This document shows positions 52,241 through 60,556 of a stretch of DNA of 64,000 nt, piece by piece. Origin of the DNA: a bacterium (GTDB lineage: Bacteria; Pseudomonadota; Alphaproteobacteria; Acetobacterales; Acetobacteraceae); contig JAMFRO010000069.1 in the NCBI GenBank assembly GCA_026224825.1, positions 1 through 64,000 of the forward strand, given 5' to 3'. Positions within the stretch are counted from its first letter, which is position 1. Every line of letters starts with the position of its first letter. The notes under the pieces were generated by a model, which made no database searches, was not told the origin of the DNA, and worked only from the letters and a program-made list of their open reading frames with translations. Made by a program: the position numbers and the translations under genes.

Positions 52241-52634
52241 AGGGAAGTGAAAATATTCCGGAAACTCTTCTTATTTCCAGTATGGATGTAACGTAATATT
52301 GATGGTTGGGCCGAATCCAGGGGTAAACGGAGAAACTCACGGAAAAGTGTTAAAAAATTTCAATAAACCCATCAAACTACGACAGCATCTATAACATAGC
52401 TTCGCTTTTCGAGTCAAAGCCGCTGTGGTCTTTGTTTTTTATATACATACAAGACGATATTTATTCTATAAAATGAGACCTTCATGCGTATTTAACAGAA
52501 GATATCTAAGGAATATCACGCGAGCGCGATTTCTGAAGAAGATTTTAGATTTTTGTTAATCTCTTTTTTCTTGATTCTACCGCAGTGCAACGGTAAAGAT
52601 ATTTTAACGGTGGAATTTAAATAGGGGTTTCCGG
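52241..52634. promoter_or_regulatory. A+T-rich upstream region of the surface-type protein gene
   Basis: About 390 bp, much richer in A+T than the rest of block B, with no reading frame. TACCG (52578-52582) and CGGTA (52591-52595) form a small hairpin, and AGGGG lies 9 bp before the ATG at 52635. The length and composition suggest a long untranslated leader and strong promoter. I cannot place the -35 and -10 with confidence. Confidence 0.45.
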
Positions 52635-54050
52635 ATGAGCTCGACAGTATTAACGATTGGTGGCGCGTTTAACGGTGCAACCGGCATAGTAAGCGTTCCT
52701 TCCTCGCTTCTGTTTGGGCAGGCGTCCGTTGGCGGCACACTGAACGCACAGATCCAGGCTTATCTCGGCACCATCACCGATGGCCTCGCGAACGGCACGG
52801 TCGACTTCCAGAACAGCGATCTGGCGGCCGGCACGGGCGGCATTCTTGCCGGCAGCGTCGGCGGCGGCGGCAGCTTCGAAGAATTCACCAACGTGACGGC
52901 TGACAGCACTGGCGCCAGCTCCGCCGGCTCCGGCAGCTATCCTGGCGAAGTCGTCACCAACGGTGTGACCAGCCTCGTTGTCCAGGCCCCCGGCAATGTC
53001 ACGCTGACCGGTGTCGCCACCACCACCAACGCGATCTTCGGCGCCGACAGCAACGTCAACTACACGGTGTCTGCCGACACGACGCCCGGCACCATCTACC
53101 TGGCGGGCGGTGCCAACTCCATCTCGCTGCTCAGCGTGGGCACGGATGTAAACCAGGAAAGCATCTATTCCGCCGGTCAGGACACCATCAACCTCTTTGG
53201 CCAGGGCACGGATTTTGTGACCGTTCTGGGCAACGCCACCATCCAGGATTTCTCCGCCAACGCCACGGTTACGGCTGAGGGCAACGCCACCACCAGCCTC
53301 TCCTGGGATGGTGCCAACGCCGGCGGTTCGCTGGTGTTCATCAATAATTCCACGGCTGCCGGCAAAATCGAAATCGGCATCTTCAACGGCGTGGCTTCCA
53401 AGACCAGCGTGACCGTAAGCGGCGGCGCCGGCGGCGGTTTCTACGTGGGCGGCTCCTCGGGCCACAACTCCCTCATCGGCGGCACGGGTGCTGTCACCCT
53501 GGTCGGCGGCGGTTCCGGCGACATTCTGGAAGCCAGCTCCAGCGGCTCTAACTTCCTGGCCCAGGGCCAAGGCCCGGAGACGCTGCTTGCCGCCTCCAGC
53601 ACGGTCGACAACCTCTTCGGTGCCGGCCTGATCTATCCTGGCCTGGGCAACCCGGCCGTTAGCGGCGTCATCAGCACGGCAGGCAGCGGCAACCAGACCT
53701 TCTTCCTCGGCAACGTGCCGGGCGGCGAGACCATCTATGGTTCCACCGCCTCCACGGCTAACAACGGTTACTTCATCGTCAGCGGCACCGTTGGTGGCTC
53801 TGTGGTGGGTGGTGGTCTGTACAGCATCTACAACTTCACGGGTGCCAACTCCACCATTCTCCTGAGCAACGGCTTCGGTGGTGCGGGTAGTGCGAGCGTC
53901 TCCGGCGCGGGCGTCGATCAGTTCGACTCTACGCAGTTCGACATCCACCTGAGCGATGGCACGCTCATCGAACTGAAGGGCCTCTCCACCAGCCAGATTG
54001 CTGGTATCCACGCCTTCCAGCAGGGTTCGGTCACCGGCATCGCCGGCTAA
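52635..54050 (+). CDS. Gly/Ser/Ala/Thr-rich putative secreted or S-layer-like protein
   Basis: 471 aa, almost no Lys, Arg, Cys or Met, and no classical N-terminal signal peptide (MSSTVLTIGGAFNGATGIVS). Low-complexity beta-repeat character with GGTGAVTLVGGGSGDILEAS and FLAQGQGPETLLAASSTVDN, reminiscent of RTX/hemolysin-type secretion and S-layer proteins. The C-terminal 60 residues (VDQFDSTQFDIHLSDGTLIE) may be a type I secretion signal. Codon use is strongly biased (AAC, GGC, ACC, GCC), and a long leader plus perfect terminator point to high expression. No transporter gene is adjacent. Family unrecognised; surface role inferred. Confidence 0.7.
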   Translation: MSSTVLTIGGAFNGATGIVSVPSSLLFGQASVGGTLNAQIQAYLGTITDGLANGTVDFQNSDLAAGTGGILAGSVGGGGSFEEFTNVTADSTGASSAGSGSYPGEVVTNGVTSLVVQAPGNVTLTGVATTTNAIFGADSNVNYTVSADTTPGTIYLAGGANSISLLSVGTDVNQESIYSAGQDTINLFGQGTDFVTVLGNATIQDFSANATVTAEGNATTSLSWDGANAGGSLVFINNSTAAGKIEIGIFNGVASKTSVTVSGGAGGGFYVGGSSGHNSLIGGTGAVTLVGGGSGDILEASSSGSNFLAQGQGPETLLAASSTVDNLFGAGLIYPGLGNPAVSGVISTAGSGNQTFFLGNVPGGETIYGSTASTANNGYFIVSGTVGGSVVGGGLYSIYNFTGANSTILLSNGFGGAGSASVSGAGVDQFDSTQFDIHLSDGTLIELKGLSTSQIAGIHAFQQGSVTGIAG

Positions 54051-54075
54051 TACCCCAGCCCGAACGGGTTCCATT

Positions 54076-54111
54076 AAAAAACCTGCCCTGGGATACCAGG
54101 GCAGGTTTTTT
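54076..54111 (+). terminator. Strong intrinsic terminator after the surface-type gene
   Basis: AAAAAACCTGCCCTGG pairs perfectly over 16 bp with CCAGGGCAGGTTTTTT around GATA, with a further T-rich tail. It lies 25 bp after the stop and works in both orientations. Confidence 0.92.
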
Positions 54112-54129
54112 GTTGTCGTTTTTTTGTCC

Positions 54130-54164
54130 CTGTTCCAGGGCCGCCGGCGGCAGCCCTGGAACAG
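54130..54164. terminator. Second hairpin, probably for msrB
   Basis: CTGTTCCAGGGC and GCCCTGGAACAG form a perfect 12-bp stem with an 11-nt G+C loop, just beyond the msrB stop on the minus strand. Read on that strand the arm is followed by GGGACAAAAAAA, so its T run is lacking there; on the plus strand none follows either. A Rho-assisted or stabilising role is likely. Confidence 0.5.
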
Positions 54165-54178
54165 CAGTACGCGGGATC

Positions 54179-54589
54179 TCAGGCGGGGGTAAAATTCATC
54201 GCCACGCCGTTGATGCAATAGCGCAGGCCGGTGGGGGGCGGGCCGTCTTGGAACACGTGGCCGAGATGGCCGCCGCAAGTGTTGCAATGCACCTCCATGC
54301 GGATCATCCCAAGGCTGCGGTCGAGCGTGGTGCCCACCGCACCTTCCACCGGATCGTTGAAGCTCGGCCAGCCCGTGCCGCTCTCGAATTTCTTGCCGCC
54401 GATGAACAGCACCTGGTCACATCCGGCGCAGGCGAAATGCCCCGCCCGCTTCTCGTAATTCAGGGCGCAGCTACCGGGCTGCTCAGTGCCATGCCCGCGC
54501 AATACGGCGAATTGCTCCCGCGTCAGCAGGCGGCGCCATTCTTCATCCGTATGGGCTACAGCAAATCCCGTTTGGGCATCGGCACTCAT
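54179..54589 (-). CDS. msrB: Peptide-methionine (R)-S-oxide reductase
   Basis: 136 aa. Reduces R-methionine sulfoxide. Zinc-binding Cys pairs in FACAGCDQVLF and EVHCNTCGGHLGH, substrate loop GTGWPSFNDPV, and catalytic Cys in RYCINGVAMNF near residue 127. No signal peptide, so it is cytosolic. It is divergent from an msrA that does carry a signal peptide, so the pair would act in different compartments. Confidence 0.94.
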   Translation of the reverse strand: MSADAQTGFAVAHTDEEWRRLLTREQFAVLRGHGTEQPGSCALNYEKRAGHFACAGCDQVLFIGGKKFESGTGWPSFNDPVEGAVGTTLDRSLGMIRMEVHCNTCGGHLGHVFQDGPPPTGLRYCINGVAMNFTPA

Positions 54590-54674
54590 ATCATTCTCCC
54601 TTGTCTACGGGCGCGCCAGCGCCAGATGGTCTCTATATAGGGGCCAGACCACGCCGTATCAAAGTGAGGATTCG

Positions 54675-55355
54675 ATGAGATATTTTTGCGCCACCGCTTT
54701 CGCAATCGCTTTCGCTGCCGCAGTCTTCGCCCAAGCAGGCGCGGCCATAGCCGCCCCCGCACCGCAGTTCGACCCACGCATCAACGCCACCCAGGAGCAG
54801 GCCGTCCTCTCCGGCGGTTGTTTCTGGGGCATGCAGGGCGTGTTCGAGCATGTAAAAGGTGTTACGCGCGTGGTCGCCGGCTATACGGGCGGGGCAGCCG
54901 ATACGGCACAATACGAGATCGTATCCACCGGCAGCACCGGCCATGCCGAATCCGTACAGATCGATTTCGACCCACGCGTGATCAGCTACGGGCAAATATT
55001 ACAGATATTCGTGACAGTGGCGGCCGACCCCACCCAACTGAACTACCAGGGGCCGGACAGCGGCACACAATACCGCTCGGAAATCTGGTACGCGCCCTCG
55101 GATCAACAGCAGAAAATCGCCAGCGCCTATATCGCGCAGCTCACCGGAGCAAAGACGTTCTCCGGCCCCATCGTGGTCCGCCTGGACCCCGCCCGGGCTT
55201 TCTACCCGGCCGAGGCCTATCATCAGGATTTCATGATCCTCAACCCGGACAATCCCTACATCGCCTATAACGACATTCCGAAACTACAGGCGCTGCAGGC
55301 GCAATTTCCGCAATTCTATGCGGCGCGGCCGGTAAGGGTTACGGCCGCCAATTAG
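54675..55355 (+). CDS. msrA: Exported peptide-methionine (S)-S-oxide reductase
   Basis: 226 aa. Catalytic SGGCFWGMQGVFEHVKGV near residues 47-64, YTGGAADTAQYEIVSTGSTG, and FYPAEAYHQDF near 180, a complete MsrA. Residues 1-27 (FCATAFAIAFAAAVFAQAGA then AIA) form a signal peptide, so the enzyme should act in the periplasm; most MsrA proteins are cytosolic. GTGAGGA precedes ATG 54675; the longer frame upstream overlaps msrB antisense. Resolving Cys near the C terminus are not present. Confidence 0.92.
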   Translation: MRYFCATAFAIAFAAAVFAQAGAAIAAPAPQFDPRINATQEQAVLSGGCFWGMQGVFEHVKGVTRVVAGYTGGAADTAQYEIVSTGSTGHAESVQIDFDPRVISYGQILQIFVTVAADPTQLNYQGPDSGTQYRSEIWYAPSDQQQKIASAYIAQLTGAKTFSGPIVVRLDPARAFYPAEAYHQDFMILNPDNPYIAYNDIPKLQALQAQFPQFYAARPVRVTAAN

Positions 55356-55510
55356 GCGCCAGGCTGCACAGCGGATTTTCTGTCCAAAGCGCGCCAGCGT
55401 TCCAGCGTCGCCTCGCGGGCGGGCTTGCCTTCACTGAGGGAGGCGGCAATCAGCCGGTCGATCACCGCGTGGCGCAATTCGGCTTCAGTCTTGAGCGGGT
55501 TAGCGGGCAT
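55352..55510 (-). CDS. Small hypothetical protein (52 aa)
   Basis: Minus-strand frame MPANPLKTEAELRHAVIDRL through EATLERWRALDRKS to a stop that overlaps the msrA stop. GGAG lies 8 nt before the ATG at 55510. The peptide is charged and helical with no Cys, as expected of a small cytosolic protein; the composition is not that of a shadow. Convergent with msrA. Family not recognised. Confidence 0.6.
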   Translation of the reverse strand: MPANPLKTEAELRHAVIDRLIAASLSEGKPAREATLERWRALDRKSAVQPGA

Positions 55511-55734
55511 ATCAGACACTCCATTAGCTGGACTCTAGGACGTAACATCCTATGCGGTTAAAGATCGTCTGCAACAAAGGCATCAATATGGCGCCCCGCT
55601 GAAATCATTAAGACAATATGGAGTATTTTTGCGCAGCGCAGCAATAAAATATTGGATAATTCGCGTTAACCCCATGGCAATAAATTTGTGGTTTGATATA
55701 CCGGATTGAGAGCACCCCTCGTTTCAGAGTTTGT

Positions 55735-56112
55735 ATGGCCGGCCAAGTTTTTTTCCGATTTTTAGCGCTTGGTTTCGGGCTCGCCGGTCTTACCGCTTGC
55801 GCTGTTGCTCCAACGTCCGTCACATCCGCCACGCCTGACGCTCCCGTCAGCGCGCAGGCGCTCGTCGGCTCCACCCCGCAGGTGCTGAATGCCGATTTCG
55901 GCCCGCCCATGCTGCGCCGGGTCGATGGCCCGGCCCAGGTCTGGGTGTATGAATCCGCCGTGTGCGGGCTGCAGGTGTTTCTGTACCCCGATGCCGGAGG
56001 CACCCCCCGCGTCGCCGCCGCGGTGCCCGATAACGGCAACCCCGCGAGCTGCATGCAAAGCTTCGCGCATAGCATAACCGCCGCGGCACTGGAGCGCCAA
56101 GCCTCCTCCTGA
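55735..56112 (+). CDS. Small lipoprotein
   Basis: 125 aa. Signal MAGQVFFRFLALGFGLAGLT with lipobox LTAC near residues 19-22, then a Pro/Ala/Thr-rich stretch and a compact end with Cys pairs (VWVYESAVCGLQVFLYPDAG, NPASCMQSF). Lipid-anchored envelope protein of unknown function. ATG 55735 gives the correct signal; SD weak. It is 30 nt before gshB and might share its transcript. Confidence 0.7.
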   Translation: MAGQVFFRFLALGFGLAGLTACAVAPTSVTSATPDAPVSAQALVGSTPQVLNADFGPPMLRRVDGPAQVWVYESAVCGLQVFLYPDAGGTPRVAAAVPDNGNPASCMQSFAHSITAAALERQASS

Positions 56113-56142
56113 TAGCCTGTCCTCGCTAGATAAGAGGACGGT

Positions 56143-57090
56143 ATGACAGCTCTGAAAATCGCCGTGCAGATGGACCCGCTGCACAGCATCGATATCACCG
56201 GCGACTCCACTTTTGCCCTGATGCTGGAAGCGCAATCGCGCGGCCACAAGCTCTGGCACTACGAGGTCCACCACATGTGGCTGGACGGCAACCGCCTGTT
56301 CGCCCGGGTGCAGCCCGTCACCGTACAGAACGTGCCAGGCCAGCATTACACATTCGGCCCCGAAACCCTGGTCAACCTCGCCGATATGGACGTGGTGCTG
56401 ATGCGCCAGGACCCGCCCTTCGACATGGCCTACATCACCGCCACCCACATGCTCGAACACATCCACCCCAAAACCCTGGTGGTGAACAACCCAGCCGCCG
56501 TGCGCAACGCCCCGGAAAAACTGCTGGTAACGCACTTCCCCGAGCTGATGCCCCCCACAATCGTCACCTGGGACCGTCAATCCATCCGCGACTTCCGCGC
56601 AAAACACAAAGACATCATCGTCAAACCCCTCTTCGGCAACGGCGGCATAGGCGTCTTCCGCATCAAGCAAGATGACGAAAACCTGGGCTCCCTGCTCGAC
56701 ATGTTCTTCGCCGCCTCCCGCGAACCCCTCATGGTCCAGCGCTACGAAGCCGCCGTCCGCAAAGGCGACAAACGCATCATCCTCATCGACGGCGAACCCC
56801 TGGGCGCCATCAACCGCGTGCCGGCCGAAGGCGACTCCCGCTCCAACATGCACGCCGGCGGCCGGCCAGAACCCACAAAACTAACCGAGCGCGAACACCA
56901 AATCTGCGCCGCCATAGGCCCCACCCTGAAACAACAAGGCCTGCTCTTCACCGGCATAGACGTCATCGGCGACTACCTGACCGAAATAAACGTGACGAGC
57001 CCCACCGGCCTCCAACAAATATCCCGCTTCGACAACCTAAACCTCGCCGCCCAAATCTGGACGAAGATCGAAGCCCAACGCGCTGGTTGA
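56143..57090 (+). CDS. gshB: Glutathione synthetase
   Basis: 315 aa. Joins gamma-glutamylcysteine and glycine with ATP. ATP-grasp features: [20 protein letters not shown] at the N terminus, [16 protein letters not shown] near 163-178, [20 protein letters not shown] near 224, and [13 protein letters not shown] near 282. AGAGGACGGT precedes ATG 56143. gshA is not in the window. Followed by a large palindromic element that includes a terminator. Confidence 0.95.
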   Translation: MTALKIAVQMDPLHSIDITGDSTFALMLEAQSRGHKLWHYEVHHMWLDGNRLFARVQPVTVQNVPGQHYTFGPETLVNLADMDVVLMRQDPPFDMAYITATHMLEHIHPKTLVVNNPAAVRNAPEKLLVTHFPELMPPTIVTWDRQSIRDFRAKHKDIIVKPLFGNGGIGVFRIKQDDENLGSLLDMFFAASREPLMVQRYEAAVRKGDKRIILIDGEPLGAINRVPAEGDSRSNMHAGGRPEPTKLTEREHQICAAIGPTLKQQGLLFTGIDVIGDYLTEINVTSPTGLQQISRFDNLNLAAQIWTKIEAQRAG

Positions 57091-57364
57091 GGCTTAGGGT
57101 CTTGGGGGTTGAGGGTAAAAAGGCCAGGGCTCTGCCGTCGTGCGAAGCACGCCTCCGGCGTGACGACCCGCCAAGGGCCGAAAGGCCCTTGGATCCCGCT
57201 ACTTAAGACTTAAAAAAGAGGCCTGCCTCCAAGGTGTTTCAAACACCAGGGTGGCAGGCCTCTTTTTTAAGTCTTCAACTAATGGGGGTCAGGGGCCTCA
57301 GGCCCCTGCGGGGTCAGGGGCGGAGCCCCAGCCTTTTTACCCTCAACCCCAAGAACCTACGCCT
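57090..57364. repeat. Large imperfect inverted-repeat element
   Basis: The left arm 57090-57136 and the right arm 57319-57364 are inverted repeats differing at about six positions; the shared core is GAGGGTAAAAAGGC. Inside lie CACGCC-TCC-GGCGTG (57149-57163), GGGCC-GAAA-GGCCC (57175-57188) and the nested terminator at 57205-57275. No ORF of note, so it is non-autonomous. Pieces recur at 37294 and 39855. The left edge touches the gshB stop and the right arm covers the end of the bactofilin gene. Confidence 0.7.
57205..57275. terminator. Bidirectional double-hairpin terminator
   Basis: A perfect 23-bp stem (57205-57227 with 57253-57275) contains AAAAAAGAGGCC on one side and GGCCTCTTTTTT on the other, so it terminates in both directions. 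The loop itself holds GGTGTTT-C-AAACACC. It lies between convergent gshB and the bactofilin gene. Confidence 0.9.
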
Positions 57365-57956
57365 CAGCCACCGAGCCGGCTTCGGTCATCATCTCGATGC
57401 GGCCCGTGATTTGGCCGCCGTCTTCTACTTGCAGGCGGCGGCAGCGGGCCACGCCGAGCACGCGGCCGGTTGAGCGCACCACGAGTGTTTGGCGGGCGAT
57501 GAGTGTGCCGTCGATGGTACCGGCGATTTCGGCTTCCTCGACTTCCACTTCGCCTTTGAACACGCCGCCATGGGCGATGGAGAGTTCGGCCAGCCCGTTG
57601 ATGCTGTTGGCTTCAACGGTGCCTTCCACGACCAGGCGTTCGGCATCCTGCACGGTGCCTTGCACGCTTATACCGCGGCCGACGACCAGGGTGCGGCGTT
57701 CGGTGGTATCGCGCGTGGCGGGGGTGCTGGTAACCGTGGCGCGGGCGGGCACGCTGGCCGGGGCGGAGGGGATGGGGGGCGGGGCGAATGGCGAGCGGGC
57801 CATGGGGGTCTCCTTCAGGCTTGGGACATAGGGGGCATCGGCCGGCGTTGGGTCATCCGCGGGCGGAGCCGTCGCCTGAATTTCAGGTGTGGGCTCGGCT
57901 GGCTGCGGTTTTGGCAGTGCCGTTGTGGGTTCATCGCTTTTGCGTTTACCGAACAC
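57357..57956 (-). CDS. Bactofilin-family cytoskeletal protein
   Basis: 199 aa. A Pro-rich disordered N terminus (residues 1-85) is followed by the bactofilin beta-helix: VVGRGISVQGTVQDAERLVV, EGTVEANSINGLAELSIAHG, GGVFKGEVEVEEAEIAGTID and a last turn GQITGRIEMM. Bactofilins polymerise without nucleotide and organise cell-wall or stalk machinery. GTG start at 57956 has GGAGGATTTT upstream. The gene is near the elongasome operon but not part of it. Confidence 0.9.
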   Translation of the reverse strand: MFGKRKSDEPTTALPKPQPAEPTPEIQATAPPADDPTPADAPYVPSLKETPMARSPFAPPPIPSAPASVPARATVTSTPATRDTTERRTLVVGRGISVQGTVQDAERLVVEGTVEANSINGLAELSIAHGGVFKGEVEVEEAEIAGTIDGTLIARQTLVVRSTGRVLGVARCRRLQVEDGGQITGRIEMMTEAGSVAEA

Positions 57957-58094
57957 AAAATCCTCCGAGGCTCATCCGTTGCATCCGCCACGGCGTAGCA
58001 CGTTGCATTGCAGCGCCACAACACAAGGCCGGTTTGCCGAGAAGGATGCGGGATGCTAACGGCTGCGGCACTTGGATAAGGAGAGTTTGCAGGC

Positions 58095-59072
58095 ATGGCC
58101 GTCACCCGTTTTGATATTACAGGCATTGGCAATGCGATTGTCGATTATCTATTGCAGACCGATGACAGTTTTTTAAGCCGCCATGACATGCCAAAAGGCG
58201 CGATGTCGCTGATTGACGCCGATACGGCCACCAGGCTGACGGCGGCGATGGGGGGCGGGCTGACGGCCTCGGGCGGGTCTGTGGCCAATAGCTGCGCGGT
58301 GGCGGCGGCTTTGGGGGCGCGGGTGGCGTTTCTCGGCAAGGTAGGTGCGGATGACATGGGCGAGGTCTTCCGCGAGGAGATCGGGAACGCCGGGGTGCAT
58401 TATGCGACCAAGCCGTTGACGGCCCCGATTCCCACGGGGCGCTGCCTCATCCTCGTCACACCGGACGGCCAGCGTACGATGAACACCTATCTGGGTGCCG
58501 GCGGCGAGTTTTCGTTGGGCGATCTGGATGAGACGATCATCGCCGCCTCTGCTGTCACCTATCTGGAGGGCTATCTGTTCGACCCGCCGGCAGCGCAGGC
58601 CGCCTTTGCCGAGGCGGCGCGCATGGCTCGTGCCTTCGGGCAGAAGACCGCGCTCTCCCTCTCGGATGCCTTCTGCGTGGACCGCCACCGCGATGGTTTC
58701 CGCCGGCTGATCGCCGAGGGTATCGACATTCTCTTCGCCAATGAGGTGGAGGTGTGCAGCCTGTATCAGTGCAATGATTTCGAGGATGCGGCAGCGCAGG
58801 CCGCGCAGCATGTGCCGCTCGCCGTGCTCACGCGCAGCGAAGACGGCGCGATCATCCTGCAAGGCGGCAAACGGATCGAGATCTCGGCGGTGCCGACCGA
58901 GGTGGTGGATACGACCGGTGCGGGCGATGCCTTTGCCGCCGGGTTTCTGGCTGGCTATACCCGCAATGCGGGGCTGGAGGCGGCGGGCGTGCTGGGCGCC
59001 AAGGCGGCGGCTCTCGCCATCAGCCGTATCGGCGCGCGCCCACCGGAAGCGGATTTGTGGAAACTCATCTGA
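58095..59072 (+). CDS. PfkB-family carbohydrate/adenosine kinase
   Basis: 325 aa ribokinase fold. GGSVANSCAVAAALGARVAF near residues 57-76, GKVGADDMGEVF, TYLGAGGEF, and the anion-hole and catalytic base segment VVDTTGAGDAFAAGFLAGYT near 270-290. This subgroup is usually annotated adenosine kinase; sugar kinase activity is possible. AAGGAGAGTTTGCAGGC precedes ATG 58095. The stop region overlaps the next gene by 16 bp. Confidence 0.88.
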   Translation: MAVTRFDITGIGNAIVDYLLQTDDSFLSRHDMPKGAMSLIDADTATRLTAAMGGGLTASGGSVANSCAVAAALGARVAFLGKVGADDMGEVFREEIGNAGVHYATKPLTAPIPTGRCLILVTPDGQRTMNTYLGAGGEFSLGDLDETIIAASAVTYLEGYLFDPPAAQAAFAEAARMARAFGQKTALSLSDAFCVDRHRDGFRRLIAEGIDILFANEVEVCSLYQCNDFEDAAAQAAQHVPLAVLTRSEDGAIILQGGKRIEISAVPTEVVDTTGAGDAFAAGFLAGYTRNAGLEAAGVLGAKAAALAISRIGARPPEADLWKLI

Positions 59073-59818
59073 CGCTGGGGTATATTCTGGTCGGCCTGGC
59101 GGGGTTTCTCGCCGGCGCCCAGAATGCCATTGCCGGCGGCGGCTCCTTCCTCACCTTCCCCGCGCTTCTGTTCGCGGGGCTGGACCCGCGCGCGGCCAAC
59201 ATCAACTCCACCATCGCGTTGTTTCCGGCACAGCTCACCATGGGCTGGGCCGGGCGCGGCCTGGCGCAAGGCGCGTCGGGCCTCAGCTTGCGTACGCTCA
59301 TCGTCATCAGCATCATCGGCGGCGCCATAGGGGCGGTGCTGCTGCTGGCCACACCGGTTTCGGTCTTCACCCATCTGGTGCCCTGGCTCATTCTGTTCGC
59401 CACACTCGTCTTCATCTGGGGCAATTTTTGCGCGCGCAAGCGGGGTGAGCATGAGGCCCCGATGCTGCCGGCCAAGGCGGCGATGGTGCTGCAATTCATC
59501 ATCGCCATTTACGGCGGGTATTTCGGCGGCGGCATCGGCATTCTCATGCTGGCGGCCCTCACCGCCGCGGGGCTCGCCGTGCGCCATGCGGGGGCGACCA
59601 AGAATGTGCTGGCGGGCATCATGAATGTTGCCGCCGTGGTGATTTTTGTGGTGCGCGGCCATGTCGCCTGGGGGCTGGTGGCGGACCAATGTGTGACCGC
59701 GATTATCGGTGGTTATATCGGTGTCGTCATATTGCGCCGGGCGCCGCTCAACGTGCTGCGCATCGCGGTCGCCTGCATCGGCATCGTGCTTACCATTGGA
59801 ATGTTTCTGCGCGCGTAA
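59057..59818 (+). CDS. TauE/SafE-family permease
   Basis: 253 aa with about seven or eight membrane helices. Start METHLTLGYILVGLAGFLAG and NAIAGGGSFLTFPALLFAGL carry the hallmark G-G-G-S-F/L pattern of TauE/SafE, and a second half GGYFGGGIGILMLAALTAAG repeats it. These are sulfite, sulfoacetate or related anion exporters; specificity not shown. GTG start 59057 lies inside the kinase gene. Its 3' end overlaps the convergent murI end by 29 bp. Confidence 0.88.
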   Translation: METHLTLGYILVGLAGFLAGAQNAIAGGGSFLTFPALLFAGLDPRAANINSTIALFPAQLTMGWAGRGLAQGASGLSLRTLIVISIIGGAIGAVLLLATPVSVFTHLVPWLILFATLVFIWGNFCARKRGEHEAPMLPAKAAMVLQFIIAIYGGYFGGGIGILMLAALTAAGLAVRHAGATKNVLAGIMNVAAVVIFVVRGHVAWGLVADQCVTAIIGGYIGVVILRRAPLNVLRIAVACIGIVLTIGMFLRA

Positions 59819-60554
59819 AGCCGTAAGGGGCGAGCAGGGCAGGGGATAAACATTCGCCTGTAAAATACGCTGTCTGCGCCTGCATGTTTTCATCCACCGG
59901 CAAATCCACCGTAACTTTCAACGTCTGCCGTGCCACGGGCAAAGCCGGATCGAACCAGGCAACCCCAGGATAAAGTGCCGAGAATTCCGGCACCAGAAAA
60001 CTGTAATGGGTGCAGCCCAGCGCGATGGCATCAATCGCCGCACCACCCGCTTGCGCGAACAATGGCGCAACAGCGGGGCCGACATCCACCACCGCCCCCC
60101 GAAATTTCTGCTCGGCCAGCTCGGCCAGCGTCGGCGTCCCCAGCGAAAGCACGCTGCAATCCGGCGCGAATTTTTCGATGAGATCGCTCAAATAAGGCCG
60201 CCGCACCGTGGCAGCCGTGGCCAGCACGCCGATGGTCTTGCGCGCACTCGCGGCGGCGGCGGGTTTTATCGGCGGCACGCAGCCGATGATGGGCAGCGAA
60301 AACGCAGCCCGCAGGCTGGGCAAAGCGATGGTGCTGGCGGTATTGCACGCCACCACCAAAGCCTGTGGCTTGAAAACCTTGATGGCGTTTCCCAGCAACG
60401 CCACAATGCGCGGCACCAGCACCGCATCGCTTTTCTCGCCATACGGAAAAAACCCGTTATCGGCGAGATAGGTGAGGGGGCGCTCCGGCGCCAGTGCCCG
60501 CAACTGCGCCACAACACCCAATCCACCAATGCCGGAGTCAAAAACCAGAAACAT
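59790..60554 (-). CDS. murI: Glutamate racemase
   Basis: 254 aa. Supplies D-glutamate for peptidoglycan. FDSGIGGLGVVAQLRALAPE at the N terminus with the first acid, VVACNTASTIALPSLR near 65 with one catalytic Cys, and AIALGCTHYSFLVPEFSALY near 178 with the other Cys and His. It starts 2 nt after the rodA stop on the minus strand and completes the mreD-mrdA-rodA-murI cell-wall string. The longer upstream frame overlaps rodA and is not used. Confidence 0.93.
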   Translation of the reverse strand: MFLVFDSGIGGLGVVAQLRALAPERPLTYLADNGFFPYGEKSDAVLVPRIVALLGNAIKVFKPQALVVACNTASTIALPSLRAAFSLPIIGCVPPIKPAAAASARKTIGVLATAATVRRPYLSDLIEKFAPDCSVLSLGTPTLAELAEQKFRGAVVDVGPAVAPLFAQAGGAAIDAIALGCTHYSFLVPEFSALYPGVAWFDPALPVARQTLKVTVDLPVDENMQAQTAYFTGECLSPALLAPYGFTRAETFQW

Positions 60555-60556
60555 GG

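Noticed and set aside
52650-54287. 545-aa minus-strand frame opposite the surface-type gene
   Set aside because: It runs through the strong terminator and into msrB and is Gly/Ala/Val-biased in the way expected of an antisense of GGC/GCC/ACC codons.
57234-57473. 79-aa plus-strand frame in the inverted element
   Set aside because: It starts in the terminator loop and crosses the repeat arm and the bactofilin 3' end on the opposite strand.
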